DNA from: CAYJRR01 sp964372275 [NCBI: uncultured bacterium] | Lineage (GTDB): Bacteria > CAYJRR01 | Length of the DNA stretch: 59,366 bases | Assembly: GCA_964372275.1 (NCBI GenBank) | Contig: CAYJRR010000005.1 | Span: forward strand, 1-59,366 | Direction: 5' to 3' | Part shown: positions 8,300 to 17,234 of the stretch, one piece after another | Layout of the letters: each line of letters opens with the position of its first letter | Position numbering within the stretch: position 1 is the first letter of the stretch | Notes under the pieces: model-generated | Told to the model about the DNA's origin: nothing | Databases searched by the model: none | What the model saw: only the letters and a program-made list of their open reading frames with translations | Position numbers and translations under genes: made by a program

Positions 8300-9571
8300 G
8301 TGAGCGCGGCCCGCCCCGTGACCGGTGAATCGCTGGCTCTCACCGGCGGGGTGGTGACCGAGCTTCGCTGGGCGGAGGACGGTCTCCAACTCGACGCGCG
8401 GACGGTGGTGATCGAAAACGGTCGGATCGCGCGCCTGCTCCTGCCCGGGGAGCCCCACGGCGCCGCGCGCGAGATCGACTGCGCCGGCGCCTTCGTCTTC
8501 GCGGGGCTGTGTTGCTCGCACCTGCGCTCGCCACGGGCGCTGCTGCCGGGCTTGCCGTTCCGCGGAAAGGGGGAGACGGAGCGGGCGCGCGCCGCGCGCT
8601 ACCTCGCCGGGCTCGACGGCGACTCGCTGTCGGCCGCGGCACGCGGGGCGGCGGCCGAGGCGGCGCTCGCGGGGACGACGCTGGTCTACGACCTCCTGGA
8701 GTGCCCGCGCGTGGAGGGGGCGATCGAGCGGGTGGCGGCGGCCTACGCCGAGGTCGGCCTGCGCGCCGTGCTCGCCCTCGACCTCTCCGGGCTCGGAATG
8801 GACGAGGCGCGCGGCGCGCTGGCCGGCCTCGCGCGCGCCGGGCGGACGCTCGACCCCGACCGGATCCGGTTGGGCGTCGGGATCGGCGATCCGTCCGAGT
8901 CGCCCTGGATCGCCGAGGCGGTCGCCGAAGCGCGGCGGGCCGAGCTGCCGATGCACATCGTCCTCGGAGGCGACGAGGAGTCCCGCCGGCGGATCGCCGA
9001 GCGGGGGGCCTACCGGCCGGGCTCGGTGGTGGTGGTACGCGCGGCGCTGGCCGACGAGGAGCGCGCGCTGCTGCGCGATCTCGGCGTCTGGATCGCGACC
9101 ACGCCACGCGCCGACGCGGCCGAGGGGATCGTTCCGCCATCGCTTCGGGGGGTGCTGGCGCGGACGACGCTCGGCGGGTGGATGGGGCGCGCCGATCTGT
9201 GGGTCGAGCGGCAGGTCGCCTTCGCCGCGCGCCGCGCGGTCGACCCGGCGTTCGACCGGATCCACTCCTGGGGGATGGTCGTCCGCGCGTGGGACCTCGC
9301 CGCGAGCACCTTCGGAGCCCCCTTCGGCCGGTTCCAGCCGGGGGCGCCCGCCGACGTCACCGTCGTCGACGCGCCGGGGTCGAGCCCGATGACCGCTCCC
9401 TCGCTCGGCGGCCACCTGGAGCGGATGTCGGATCGGCACGTGCGGCACGTCGTCGTGGCCGGCAAGCCGGTGGTGCTCGACGGCCGCCTGGCGCGCGCCG
9501 ACGAACGGGCGATCCGGGCCGCCGCGGCCGACCAGACGCGCCGCCTCTGGTCCCGTGCCGCCGTCGCATGA
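8300..9571 (+). CDS. Amidohydrolase-family protein lacking metal ligands (pseudoenzyme)
   Basis: The approximately 423-residue protein keeps the amidohydrolase architecture: TVVIENGRIARL strand, a C-terminal PADVTVVDAP segment and HVVVAGKPVVLDG. The metal ligands of its upstream neighbour are replaced. The HxH motif becomes SHLR, the second HxH becomes MHIVLGG, the next His region becomes VVVVRAALADEE, and the LGADG motif becomes TTLGGWMG. It should not bind zinc in the usual way and may be a regulatory or structural partner of the upstream deaminase. GTG 8300 is chosen because GGAG lies nine bases upstream; ATG 8291 directly abuts that site. The stop overlaps the next start as ATGA. Confidence 0.75.
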   Translation: MSAARPVTGESLALTGGVVTELRWAEDGLQLDARTVVIENGRIARLLLPGEPHGAAREIDCAGAFVFAGLCCSHLRSPRALLPGLPFRGKGETERARAARYLAGLDGDSLSAAARGAAAEAALAGTTLVYDLLECPRVEGAIERVAAAYAEVGLRAVLALDLSGLGMDEARGALAGLARAGRTLDPDRIRLGVGIGDPSESPWIAEAVAEARRAELPMHIVLGGDEESRRRIAERGAYRPGSVVVVRAALADEERALLRDLGVWIATTPRADAAEGIVPPSLRGVLARTTLGGWMGRADLWVERQVAFAARRAVDPAFDRIHSWGMVVRAWDLAASTFGAPFGRFQPGAPADVTVVDAPGSSPMTAPSLGGHLERMSDRHVRHVVVAGKPVVLDGRLARADERAIRAAAADQTRRLWSRAAVA

Positions 9572-10134
9572 TCTGCCCGGCCTGCCGGAAGAAGGTCCTC
9601 TTCGACGTGGTCGGCGACGACTGGTCGAAGCTCCACGACGGGACCTGGCTGCACGGCGGCCCGCCGCCCCCGCGGGGGGCGCTCGGCGACTGCCCGGCGT
9701 GCGGCGTGCGCCTGGCGTGGGAGGAGGGGGAGGAGCCCGGCGCGGACGAGGCGACGCCGCCGCGCGTCCACCTCTCGGCGATTCGCGCCACGCCGCGCCG
9801 CTTCGCCGGGCGCGAGCTGTCGCTCCGCGCGCTCCTGCTGTCGATCGACGGCCGGGCGCTCCTCTGCGAGTCGTGGCGGCTACGTCCCAAGGGCGGGCCG
9901 GCGGAGCACGACGCGGCGCTGGTCGCGCGTCTCCTGCGCGAGAACCGGCCGCCCCTCACCGCCCGCTTCGCGGACGACGCGATGGCCGAGCGCGTCGGGG
10001 CGGTCGCGAAGCGGTTGGCCCTCCCCGAGTCGCCCGCCGCCGCGTGGATCGAGGCCGACGGCCGCTTCGAGACGCGCGGACGTGCCGGGACGCTCACGAT
10101 CCAGCGCCTACGATCGGTTTGGCCCGCCGACTGA
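9568..10134 (+). CDS. Zinc-ribbon protein of unknown function
   Basis: The 188-residue protein has two CPAC knuckles, C3-C6 and C42-C45, separated by a WSKLHDGTWLHGG loop. These should form one zinc ribbon. The rest is a mixed alpha/beta region rich in Ala and Arg with no recognised domain. The ATG overlaps the stop of the amidohydrolase-like gene (ATGA), so the two are probably translated together. It may help assemble or regulate the neighbouring enzymes. I do not recognise the family. Confidence 0.7.
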   Translation: MICPACRKKVLFDVVGDDWSKLHDGTWLHGGPPPPRGALGDCPACGVRLAWEEGEEPGADEATPPRVHLSAIRATPRRFAGRELSLRALLLSIDGRALLCESWRLRPKGGPAEHDAALVARLLRENRPPLTARFADDAMAERVGAVAKRLALPESPAAAWIEADGRFETRGRAGTLTIQRLRSVWPAD

Positions 10135-10166
10135 AGCTCTGGTAGGTTCGCCTGCCGGAGGAGCCC

Positions 10167-10718
10167 TTGATCGAAGAGTTCGTCATCTCCAGCCGCAACC
10201 GGGAGTTCCTTCCCGGTGAGAAGCTGCTCGCGGAGCTGTCGGCGAAGGGGTTCGAGCCGCAGATCGTCGGGGAGATCGATCCGCCGCCGAAGAACGGCGG
10301 CTCCTGGGTCCTGCGCGACAGGCGCGATCGGCGGCGGCACGAGGACGGCGGGGTCTGGTTCTCCTGGTCCCGGCCGCGCGGGTCGGAGGGGCGCAGCGGC
10401 TTCCCCACCCAATACGTCGTCGAGATCTTCGAAGGGCACAGCGGCTACGACTGGTTCCTGTCGATCGCGCTGGCCGGCCTGCTCGCGCAACACGGACGCG
10501 GCCGCATCAGCGTCGATGGCGGCGCCGAGAAGGAGTACGACTCCTTCGCGAACGAGATGCGAAAGGATCCGCAGACCGCCTTCCACGGCCCGGAGTCGGT
10601 GGTCGACTGGGAAGCGGCGAACCTCGAGGTCGAACCCGAGGAGGGGGAGGCACCGGAGCGGGCGGACGAAGGCGAGAGCGACGAAGACGATTCGGAGCCG
10701 GGCGGCGAGGACGAATAG
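10167..10718 (+). CDS. Hypothetical acidic-tailed protein
   Basis: The 183-residue soluble protein starts at TTG 10167, preceded by a GGAGGAG-type ribosome binding site at about 10157-10163. The first 125 residues look like a compact alpha/beta domain (IEEFVISSRNREF, then TQYVVEIFEGHSGYDWFLSIALAGLLA). The last 40 are strongly acidic (EEGE, DEGESDEDDSEPGGEDE). No signal peptide or known motif is visible. It lies 25 bases before the pyruvate dehydrogenase-like gene in the same direction and may be co-transcribed. Confidence 0.7.
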   Translation: MIEEFVISSRNREFLPGEKLLAELSAKGFEPQIVGEIDPPPKNGGSWVLRDRRDRRRHEDGGVWFSWSRPRGSEGRSGFPTQYVVEIFEGHSGYDWFLSIALAGLLAQHGRGRISVDGGAEKEYDSFANEMRKDPQTAFHGPESVVDWEAANLEVEPEEGEAPERADEGESDEDDSEPGGEDE

Positions 10719-10743
10719 CGTGGCGCGGACGGAACGACGGGGG

Positions 10744-13524
10744 ATGGCGAAGAAGACGAAGGCGACGAACGCGCCGAACGCGACGAACGCGGGGACGGCG
10801 CCGCTGATCCAGCGGATCGCGCGCCGGGCGTTCGTCCACGCCACGAAGATGATCTTCGACGCCAATCACCGCGACGACGCGGCGGAGGGCGATCCCAAAG
10901 TGGGCGGACACCCGGCCGCCTGCTCCAGCTCGATCCACATCCTGGCGGCGCTCCATCTCGGGATGCGTCGGGCGCAAGACCTCTTCGCGGTGAAGCCGCA
11001 CGCTTCGCCCGACGACCACGCGCTCAACCACCTGCTCGGGCTGATGCACGAGCCGTTCGGACGCCGGTGGCTCTCGGTCGAGGAGTCGAAGCAGGCCATG
11101 TCCCGGCTGCGCAAGTTCAGCCAGCAGGGGGAGCCGGTCTTCCAGAGCTACCACGCCGAATCCGATCCGGACGGAGATCCCTACCTTCCATCGGGCTCGG
11201 TCGGCATCCCGCCGGTGGTCTCGGTCTACACCGCGCTCGCCTACCGGTACGCGAAGGACCACGGACTGACCGTCCCCGAGGAGGCGACCTTCTGGTCGTT
11301 GATGGGCGACTCCGAGTTCCGCGAGGGGTCGCTGATGGAGGCGATGCCGGACGCCGCCGAGCGCGAGCTCGGGAACGTCATCTGGATCGTCGACTACAAC
11401 CGGCAGAACCTGGACGGGACGCGCATCCCCAATCCGCGCGGCCTGCACGGCAACGACGGGCAGCGGATGGGGCGGGTCGGCATCGCCAACGGCTGGGAGG
11501 TGATCCAGGTCGCCCACGGCTCGAAACGCTTGGGCCTGTTCGGCCGTCCCGGCGGGGAGGCGCTGAAGCGGCTGCTGGAGGGCGGTTTTTCCGACTACGA
11601 ATTCCAGATGCTGCTCCTCAAGAAGGACGGCGCGGTGGTGCGGAAGCGGCTGCTCGAGCTCGACCGCGCCGTGGGGCCCGTTCTCAAGGGTCTCACCGAC
11701 GATCGCCTCTACGAGGCGTTTGCCGACCTGGGCGGACACGACTGCGCGGTGCTGCTCGACGCCTTCGCGCGCGCGAAGAAGGACCCGCACACGCCGACGC
11801 TGGTCATCGCCCACACCATCAAGGGTTGGGGGCTGGAGATGTACGCCGCGCCGGGGAACCACTCGGCGCTCCCCGACGAGGAGGAGGTCGACCGGCTGCT
11901 CGCGAGCGAGGGGCTCTCCAAGGAGGACCCGTTCGCGCCGTTCCCCCCCGACTCGCTCGAGGGGAGCTTCCTCTCCACCCGCGGCCGCGAGCTGCGCGAG
12001 GGGATCGAATCGATCTGGGCCCTCAAGGACCGGAACGCCGATCAGTTCCAAAAACGCGTCGACGAGGTCGGCGGGCTCCCCGACACGATCGGCGTCGACC
12101 TGAAGCTCCTGCCGTTGGTCCACACCCAGTACGTGTGGGGCCAGCTCGCGGCGAAGCTGATCCGGATCGGCAACCGCCACGAGACGCACCGCAAGACCGG
12201 CGTCGCGGCGAAGGAGCTGACCCCCGACGAGCGGCGCTGGGGTCCGGCGGCCGACCTGGTGCTGACGATGGCGCCGGACGTCGGTACCTCCACCAACATC
12301 AACCCGGCGATGGACGAGCGGATCTACGGTCCCGACCAGCCGGACTACGAGCAGGAGCTGGGGCTGCGAGACCGGCGGCGGCCCGGTTTGACGCCGCACG
12401 AGGAGGCGTGGACGCGGCACATCCGGTTCGAGATCGCCGAGGCGAACTGCATGTCGGCGGTCGGGGCGTTCGGCAAGCTCAAGGACCGCGTCGGCATCCC
12501 GTTCCTGCCGGTCATGACGATCTACGACTTCTTCATCAAACGGGCCTTCGACCAGCTCTACTACAACCTCTACTGGCGGTCGGGGTTCGTGGTGATCGGA
12601 ACGCCGTCGGGGGTGACGCTGTCGCCGGAAGGGGCGCAGCACTCCTGGAAGAGCGACATCCAGATGCCGAACCTGATCACCTGGGAGCCGTACTACCCGA
12701 TCGAGGTCGACTGGATCCTCTCCGAGTCGGTCCGCCGCCACTACCTCGGCGAGAACGAGGGGCGCTCCGGCGTCCTGATCCGCGGGGTGACCAAAGCGAT
12801 TCGTCACGCCGAGATGCTCAAGCGCCTGAAGGGGGCGGCGCGGTTCGAAGGACGGTCCGATCCGGAGATCCTGGAGGCGACGCGCCGGGACGCGCTCGCC
12901 GGCGCCTACTACCTCGTCGATTGGCGCGGGGCAGCCGACTATCGGCCGGGAGACAACGTGGTGAACCTCTTCGCCATGGGGGCGATGGGGGCGGAGGCGC
13001 TCAAGGCCACCGACCGACTGCGGGCCGAGGGGATCTTCGCCAACGTGATCGTGGTGACCAGCGCCGACCTCCTCTGCGGGAACCTGGCCCACGCCGACGG
13101 CTACCGCCACCTGCGCGAGGGGCTCGCAATCGACGGAACGCTCCATCTCCAGCGTGGCGGTGGCAACGGCCACGCCGTGCCGGCGATCGACGGTCCGGCG
13201 GATCTCGTCACCCTTGCCGGGCGCCGCGTGCCGATCGTGACGGTCGTCGACGGAGAGCCGGGGCTGCTCGACAACCTCGGCAGCGTCGTCGGGGTGAAGT
13301 CGGAGGACCTGGCGGTGCGCAAGGCGTCGAAGTCGGGACGTCCGGTCGACGTCTTCCACTACCTGCACCTCGACGCCGACGCAATCCACGAGGCGTGCGG
13401 CAAGGTGCTGTCCGAGACCGCGCTGGAGCAGGTGCGGGTCGCCCGCGACGTCGCGGAGACGTTCGCCGGCGCGGCGCCCCGGCCGGCGGTGACCGCCGAG
13501 GAGCTCTGGCCTCCGCGGCGATAG
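10744..13524 (+). CDS. Homodimeric pyruvate dehydrogenase E1-like (AceE family)
   Basis: The 926-residue thiamine-diphosphate enzyme has the AceE/transketolase layout. The ThDP-binding stretch runs GDSEFREGSLMEAMP to DYNRQNLDG, and is followed by GMGRVGIANGWEVIQV-type and VIAHTIKGWGLEMY segments (after residue 330). A pyrimidine-binding domain (FEIAEANCMSAVGAFGKL, GVTLSPEGAQHSWKSDIQ) and a C-terminal transketolase domain follow. Length is close to the usual roughly 890. Known AceE decarboxylates pyruvate and acetylates E2 lipoyl groups. No E2 or E3 gene lies nearby. GDSEF replaces the usual GDGEMDEPES, so it is a diverged member and substrate preference may differ. ATG 10744 follows a purine-rich stretch; GTG 10720 is an alternative. 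Confidence 0.75.
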   Translation: MAKKTKATNAPNATNAGTAPLIQRIARRAFVHATKMIFDANHRDDAAEGDPKVGGHPAACSSSIHILAALHLGMRRAQDLFAVKPHASPDDHALNHLLGLMHEPFGRRWLSVEESKQAMSRLRKFSQQGEPVFQSYHAESDPDGDPYLPSGSVGIPPVVSVYTALAYRYAKDHGLTVPEEATFWSLMGDSEFREGSLMEAMPDAAERELGNVIWIVDYNRQNLDGTRIPNPRGLHGNDGQRMGRVGIANGWEVIQVAHGSKRLGLFGRPGGEALKRLLEGGFSDYEFQMLLLKKDGAVVRKRLLELDRAVGPVLKGLTDDRLYEAFADLGGHDCAVLLDAFARAKKDPHTPTLVIAHTIKGWGLEMYAAPGNHSALPDEEEVDRLLASEGLSKEDPFAPFPPDSLEGSFLSTRGRELREGIESIWALKDRNADQFQKRVDEVGGLPDTIGVDLKLLPLVHTQYVWGQLAAKLIRIGNRHETHRKTGVAAKELTPDERRWGPAADLVLTMAPDVGTSTNINPAMDERIYGPDQPDYEQELGLRDRRRPGLTPHEEAWTRHIRFEIAEANCMSAVGAFGKLKDRVGIPFLPVMTIYDFFIKRAFDQLYYNLYWRSGFVVIGTPSGVTLSPEGAQHSWKSDIQMPNLITWEPYYPIEVDWILSESVRRHYLGENEGRSGVLIRGVTKAIRHAEMLKRLKGAARFEGRSDPEILEATRRDALAGAYYLVDWRGAADYRPGDNVVNLFAMGAMGAEALKATDRLRAEGIFANVIVVTSADLLCGNLAHADGYRHLREGLAIDGTLHLQRGGGNGHAVPAIDGPADLVTLAGRRVPIVTVVDGEPGLLDNLGSVVGVKSEDLAVRKASKSGRPVDVFHYLHLDADAIHEACGKVLSETALEQVRVARDVAETFAGAAPRPAVTAEELWPPRR

Positions 13525-13730
13525 CCCGTCGCGATCGGGGTGGATAGCGCCTGTGCCGTGACCGTCGCGATGGGACCGGCGCGGGTCAATTCTGAGCGGT
13601 AGATCAGTCCGGCGACGATCGACGGGAGCGTCCGGACCGACGTAGATTCAAGGGGATGGACGGCACCTCCGCCGGCCGCAGCACCCGGCGCGGCTCTTGC
13701 TCCTGCGGCCGGCCGACTTCGGAGGATCCC

Positions 13731-14303
13731 ATGAACGACCGCGCCCTCACCGCCTCGCTGATCGTCTTCGCCCTGCTCGTTCCTCCCGCCTTCTCCGCGT
13801 GCGAAGGGGGGCCGGTCGAAGGGAACTCGATCGAGGCCAGTGGCGACGACGACGACACCGCGGGGGACGACGACGACGACGACGGCGCGGGCGATGACGA
13901 CGACGACACGCCGCCGCCGTCCGGAACGGTCGTCGACCAGGAGCCGAACAACACCGAAGAGGAGGCGCAGGCGATCTCCGGCTCGGGGGCGCGCTCGATC
14001 GAAGGGACGTGCGGCGCCTACGACGAGGAGAACGGCGGCGACGGTGACTACTACGTGGTCGAAGCCGGAGCCGGCACCCTCTCCGTGTCGCTCGCCTGGG
14101 ACGATTCCCAGGAGGCCGATCTCGATCTGATGGTCTTCGACGCCGACTACACCGTCGAGGCGTACGACGACGGAGTCCCGCCCGAGGACAGCCCGGCGGA
14201 GCTCACCGTCGAGCTCGAGAGCCCGATGAGCCTCTACGTGATCGTCAGCTGCTACTCCGCCCCCGAAGGGCAGACCTACGACGCCACGGTGCAGATCCCG
14301 TAG
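13731..14303 (+). CDS. Asp-rich lipoprotein with PPC-like domain
   Basis: The 190-residue protein starts at ATG 13731 behind GGAGGATCCC. It has a signal peptide with Cys24 in FSAC, a plausible though not ideal lipobox. A linker of GDDDDT/DDDDD runs follows at about residues 33-60. The C-terminal half (DQEPNNTEEEAQAI, GDGDYYVVEAGAGTLSVSL, DLDLMVFDAD) matches the bacterial pre-peptidase C-terminal beta-sandwich. Such proteins are surface or periplasmic lipoproteins of uncertain function. The poly-Asp linker may bind calcium or simply extend the domain from the membrane. Confidence 0.7.
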   Translation: MNDRALTASLIVFALLVPPAFSACEGGPVEGNSIEASGDDDDTAGDDDDDDGAGDDDDDTPPPSGTVVDQEPNNTEEEAQAISGSGARSIEGTCGAYDEENGGDGDYYVVEAGAGTLSVSLAWDDSQEADLDLMVFDADYTVEAYDDGVPPEDSPAELTVELESPMSLYVIVSCYSAPEGQTYDATVQIP

Positions 14304-14351
14304 CCTCGTTCGATCCCGACACCATCGTAAAAGCCTGTCGGCGGAGGGGCC

Positions 14352-14858
14352 GTGGGCGCGACGGACGGGCGGTCGGTGGAGCGGCTGCGCGAGCTGCTCG
14401 AACTCGAGTGCGAGGCGGTGCGGCTCTACGACCGGGTCCTGCCGGGGATGGACCTCCCCGGCCCGGCCGACCAGGTCGCCCAGTTCCGCAACGAGCACCG
14501 GCAACACGTCGAGATCCTTTCGGAGTCGCTCGACCGGCTGGGCGCCCATGCCGAGAGACCGTCCTTCGATCCGGCCGCCCGCTACGAGCCGCCGGGCTCG
14601 CCCCATGGAACGCGCGACGGTCTCCACGCCGCGCGCCGGATCGAGACCCGGACGGGGCTCGCGTGGACGCGCGTCCGCTCCCGCCGGCTGCCCCCCGCGA
14701 TCGCCGCCCTGGCGAAACGGTTTCACGCCGACGAGCGGCGCCACCTGCGCTTCGTCGAGGCGTTGATCGACCGACGCGTCTGGGAGCGCGCCGCGCTGTG
14801 GCCGGAGCTCTCCCCGTCCGAGGTCGAAGGGAGCCGCCCGCGCGAGTCGGAGCCGTAG
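14352..14858 (+). CDS. Ferritin-like four-helix protein
   Basis: The 168-residue protein is mostly helical. ELLELECEAVRLYDRVL, then FRNEHRQHVEILSESLDRLG, and later FHADERRHLRFVEALIDRR give Glu and ExxH-type positions spaced like a ferritin-like or DUF2383-type di-metal bundle. It is soluble with no signal peptide, and starts at GTG 14352. Its function could be metal or oxidative stress related, but this is inference from the helix pattern only. The next gene is 99 bases downstream and encodes a lipoprotein. Confidence 0.55.
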   Translation: MGATDGRSVERLRELLELECEAVRLYDRVLPGMDLPGPADQVAQFRNEHRQHVEILSESLDRLGAHAERPSFDPAARYEPPGSPHGTRDGLHAARRIETRTGLAWTRVRSRRLPPAIAALAKRFHADERRHLRFVEALIDRRVWERAALWPELSPSEVEGSRPRESEP

Positions 14859-14957
14859 CCGGCGACTCGACCGTGTCGTCGTCGGCGCCCGCGCGGCGCG
14901 CCGGATCGTTGTGGGATAATCCGCGATGCGGCGGAGTTCGGTCCGGGGGAGGGGTCG

Positions 14958-16202
14958 ATGCGACGAGGGCTGGTCGTACTCGCGGCGGCGCTGTCGGTCG
15001 GGGGCTGCATCCCCTACAAGACCGGCTACCGGATCGACCCGAGGAGCCAAAAGGTCTTTACGCGCCCCGCGCCGGGGAAGGAAACGGTCGGCGGCTACCA
15101 GCTCGCGATCACCGGCGCGCCGACCGCCGCCAATCCGGCGGCGCCGATCTCGGTGAGCGCGCTCGAAGTCTGGTCGGCCGCGGAGCAGGAGGTGACGACG
15201 GCGCAGGAGCACCGTTACCGACGCTACTGGAGCCCGTTCCTGATCCCGGTGGGGATCTTCATGACCGTCTTTCCGATCACCCACGTGGTGATCTGCGCCG
15301 GGGTTGAGGGGCCGAAGTACTTTTCGTTCAAGGACAACGAACGCAACTCCTGTCCGGAGCCCAACGTCGGCCTGCGACACTGGTTGGGGATGGCGGTCGG
15401 CATCGCGCCGCCATTCAAGGCTTGTTACGAGCCGCTCGACAGCCGCCCGTACGAGCGGGTTCGCTCCACCGGCAAGACGTTGTCCGGGACGCGCCCGCTC
15501 CTCAAGTCGGCGACGATCCGCACCACGCTCGTTTCGAACGCCGGCGCGCGCGTCGTGATCGCCGACGGCCCCTTTCCGCTCGATCAGTGGGGCGGGAACT
15601 TCCAGCTGGGTGGGATCGGAGTCCAATTCGGGCAGTTTCCGCAGACGCCTGCGTCGGTGACGATCCGTCAGGAGCTGCTCGCGCCGGGTACCGCCGTGGC
15701 CGAGGCGACGCTCGACGCCGCCACCTGCGAAGCGCTCCATCGGCCGTGGCGTGATCGCTGGGCGAGCGAGGCGGCGGAGAAGGCGGCGGCCGCGGCGGAA
15801 TCGGCCGGCGACCTCGCCGGGGCGCTCGCGCGCGCGTCGGAGGCGTTCGCGCTCGCGGTGGCGACCGACCGCGAAGCCGGGCTCTGGAAGCGGGTGGCCG
15901 ACCTCTATCGCCGTCGCCCGGGCGAGCCCGCGGTTCCGGAGGCGGCGCGCAAGCTCCTGGTGCAGGCCGAGCACTTCATGGGGACGAACGACCCGGCGTC
16001 GGCGCGTCGCGCGCAGGCCGACGCGGTTCGCCAGGTGCCCTGGCTACCGGTCGGCCACTACAACCTCGCCTTCGCGCACGCCGCGCTGAAGGAGTTCCCG
16101 CAGGCGATCGCCGAGATGCGGCGCTACCTCGAGCTCGAGCCGGCCAGCCCCGAGGCGGCGGCGTTGCAGGACCAGATCTATCGATGGGAGACGGGGCGAT
16201 GA
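14958..16202 (+). CDS. Lipoprotein with C-terminal TPR repeats
   Basis: The 414-residue protein has a signal peptide and lipobox LSVGGC (Cys17). A hydrophobic segment around residues 90-115 (FLIPVGIFMTVFPITHVVIC) may be membrane-inserted. The C-terminal 150 residues (AAEKAAAAAESAGDLAGALARA and later VGHYNLAFAHAALKEFPQAI) form TPR-like hairpins. Nothing indicates catalysis. Its stop overlaps the next gene start as ATGA, so the two are translationally coupled and probably form an envelope complex. Confidence 0.65.
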   Translation: MRRGLVVLAAALSVGGCIPYKTGYRIDPRSQKVFTRPAPGKETVGGYQLAITGAPTAANPAAPISVSALEVWSAAEQEVTTAQEHRYRRYWSPFLIPVGIFMTVFPITHVVICAGVEGPKYFSFKDNERNSCPEPNVGLRHWLGMAVGIAPPFKACYEPLDSRPYERVRSTGKTLSGTRPLLKSATIRTTLVSNAGARVVIADGPFPLDQWGGNFQLGGIGVQFGQFPQTPASVTIRQELLAPGTAVAEATLDAATCEALHRPWRDRWASEAAEKAAAAAESAGDLAGALARASEAFALAVATDREAGLWKRVADLYRRRPGEPAVPEAARKLLVQAEHFMGTNDPASARRAQADAVRQVPWLPVGHYNLAFAHAALKEFPQAIAEMRRYLELEPASPEAAALQDQIYRWETGR

Positions 16203-17230
16203 GACGCGGTGCCACCTCTTGGATCGCGTTCGCGATCGGATCGCTGCCACTGCTGGCCTGGGCGATCTGCTGGTGCGGCGCCACGCACAGCGGTCCGGCC
16301 GACTACTGCGCCGCGCATCCCGGCGATGCGAACTGCGGCGGAGGCGGCGGGGTGTTCATTCCCAACTTCGGATCCGGACAGCAGGACGAGGAGCGCCGCC
16401 GCCGGGAGCGGGAGGCGCAACAGCAGGCGGAGCGCGAGCGGGCGCGCCTGGAGGAGGAGCGGCGCAAGGCCGACGAGGAGCGCGCGCGGCAGGAGGCGAT
16501 CCGTCGCGAAGAGGAGCGGATCGAGCGCGAGCGCCGGGAGGCGCTGCGTCGCGAGGAGGAGGCCCGCCGCGAAGCGGAACAACGCGCCCGCAGCGCCGAG
16601 GCGCGCTCGAAGATGAAGTCGGTCGGTGCGAGCGGCACCGGCTGGAAGCCGCAGAACGGCGCGGGGACGCCCGGCTGGGCCGCGCAAAGCGGCGGCACGC
16701 TGAAGCCGTTCCCGTCGCCGAGTCCCGGGGGCGTCGAGCTCGACGGGGAGGCCGAACGGTCCCACCGCAAACAGAGCGACGGTTGGGACTCGACCGGCAA
16801 GATCCCGGGAAAGAGGGGCTCGCTCACCCCGCCGGAGGCGGGGATCACCAACCAACGGCCGGCCGTCCCGCCTCCGACCAAGCCGCTCGTCGAGATGAAC
16901 GCCGAGGAGTTGATGCAGCTCGAGGACCAGTTCCTGGTACACATCGACCAGAACGTGAAGGGTCCGGTGAAGCAGGAGGTCTCACCCCATGTCGACGCGC
17001 TGAAAGAGCAGCGCCGCAAGCGCGAGGCGGCGGAGCGTGCGCTGGCCGAGGCGGAGCGCAAGGTGGAACAGGCGCGCGACCAGGCGGCGTTGGAGGAGCT
17101 GCGCCGGCAGATCCGGGCCGAGAGCAAGCGCGCGAGCGACGCGCTCGCCGCCGAGAAGAAGAAGATGTTCGAGATCATCGACGTGCTCGACCGGGGCGGG
17201 CGCGCGGCGGCGCCGCCGGCGCCGCGCTGA
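16199..17230 (+). CDS. Secreted or anchored coiled-coil protein
   Basis: The 343-residue protein starts at ATG 16199, overlapping the lipoprotein stop. It has one N-terminal hydrophobic segment (SWIAFAIGSLPLLAWAICWC) and a Gly-rich stretch. A long, highly charged Arg/Glu coiled coil follows at about 60-140, made of EERRRREREA-type heptads. A second coiled coil lies near the C-terminus (about 265-330). It is probably a rod linked to the partner lipoprotein. High Arg/Glu/Ala composition makes homology detection unreliable. Confidence 0.65.
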   Translation: MRRGATSWIAFAIGSLPLLAWAICWCGATHSGPADYCAAHPGDANCGGGGGVFIPNFGSGQQDEERRRREREAQQQAERERARLEEERRKADEERARQEAIRREEERIERERREALRREEEARREAEQRARSAEARSKMKSVGASGTGWKPQNGAGTPGWAAQSGGTLKPFPSPSPGGVELDGEAERSHRKQSDGWDSTGKIPGKRGSLTPPEAGITNQRPAVPPPTKPLVEMNAEELMQLEDQFLVHIDQNVKGPVKQEVSPHVDALKEQRRKREAAERALAEAERKVEQARDQAALEELRRQIRAESKRASDALAAEKKKMFEIIDVLDRGGRAAAPPAPR

Positions 17231-17234
17231 CGGC

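Noticed and set aside
10507-13389. 960-codon antisense open frame under the AceE-like gene
   Set aside because: The sense protein is clearly homologous to a known family; the antisense translation has no domain pattern.
13359-15974. 871-codon antisense open frame
   Set aside because: It runs across several sense genes with good ribosome-binding sites and signal peptides.
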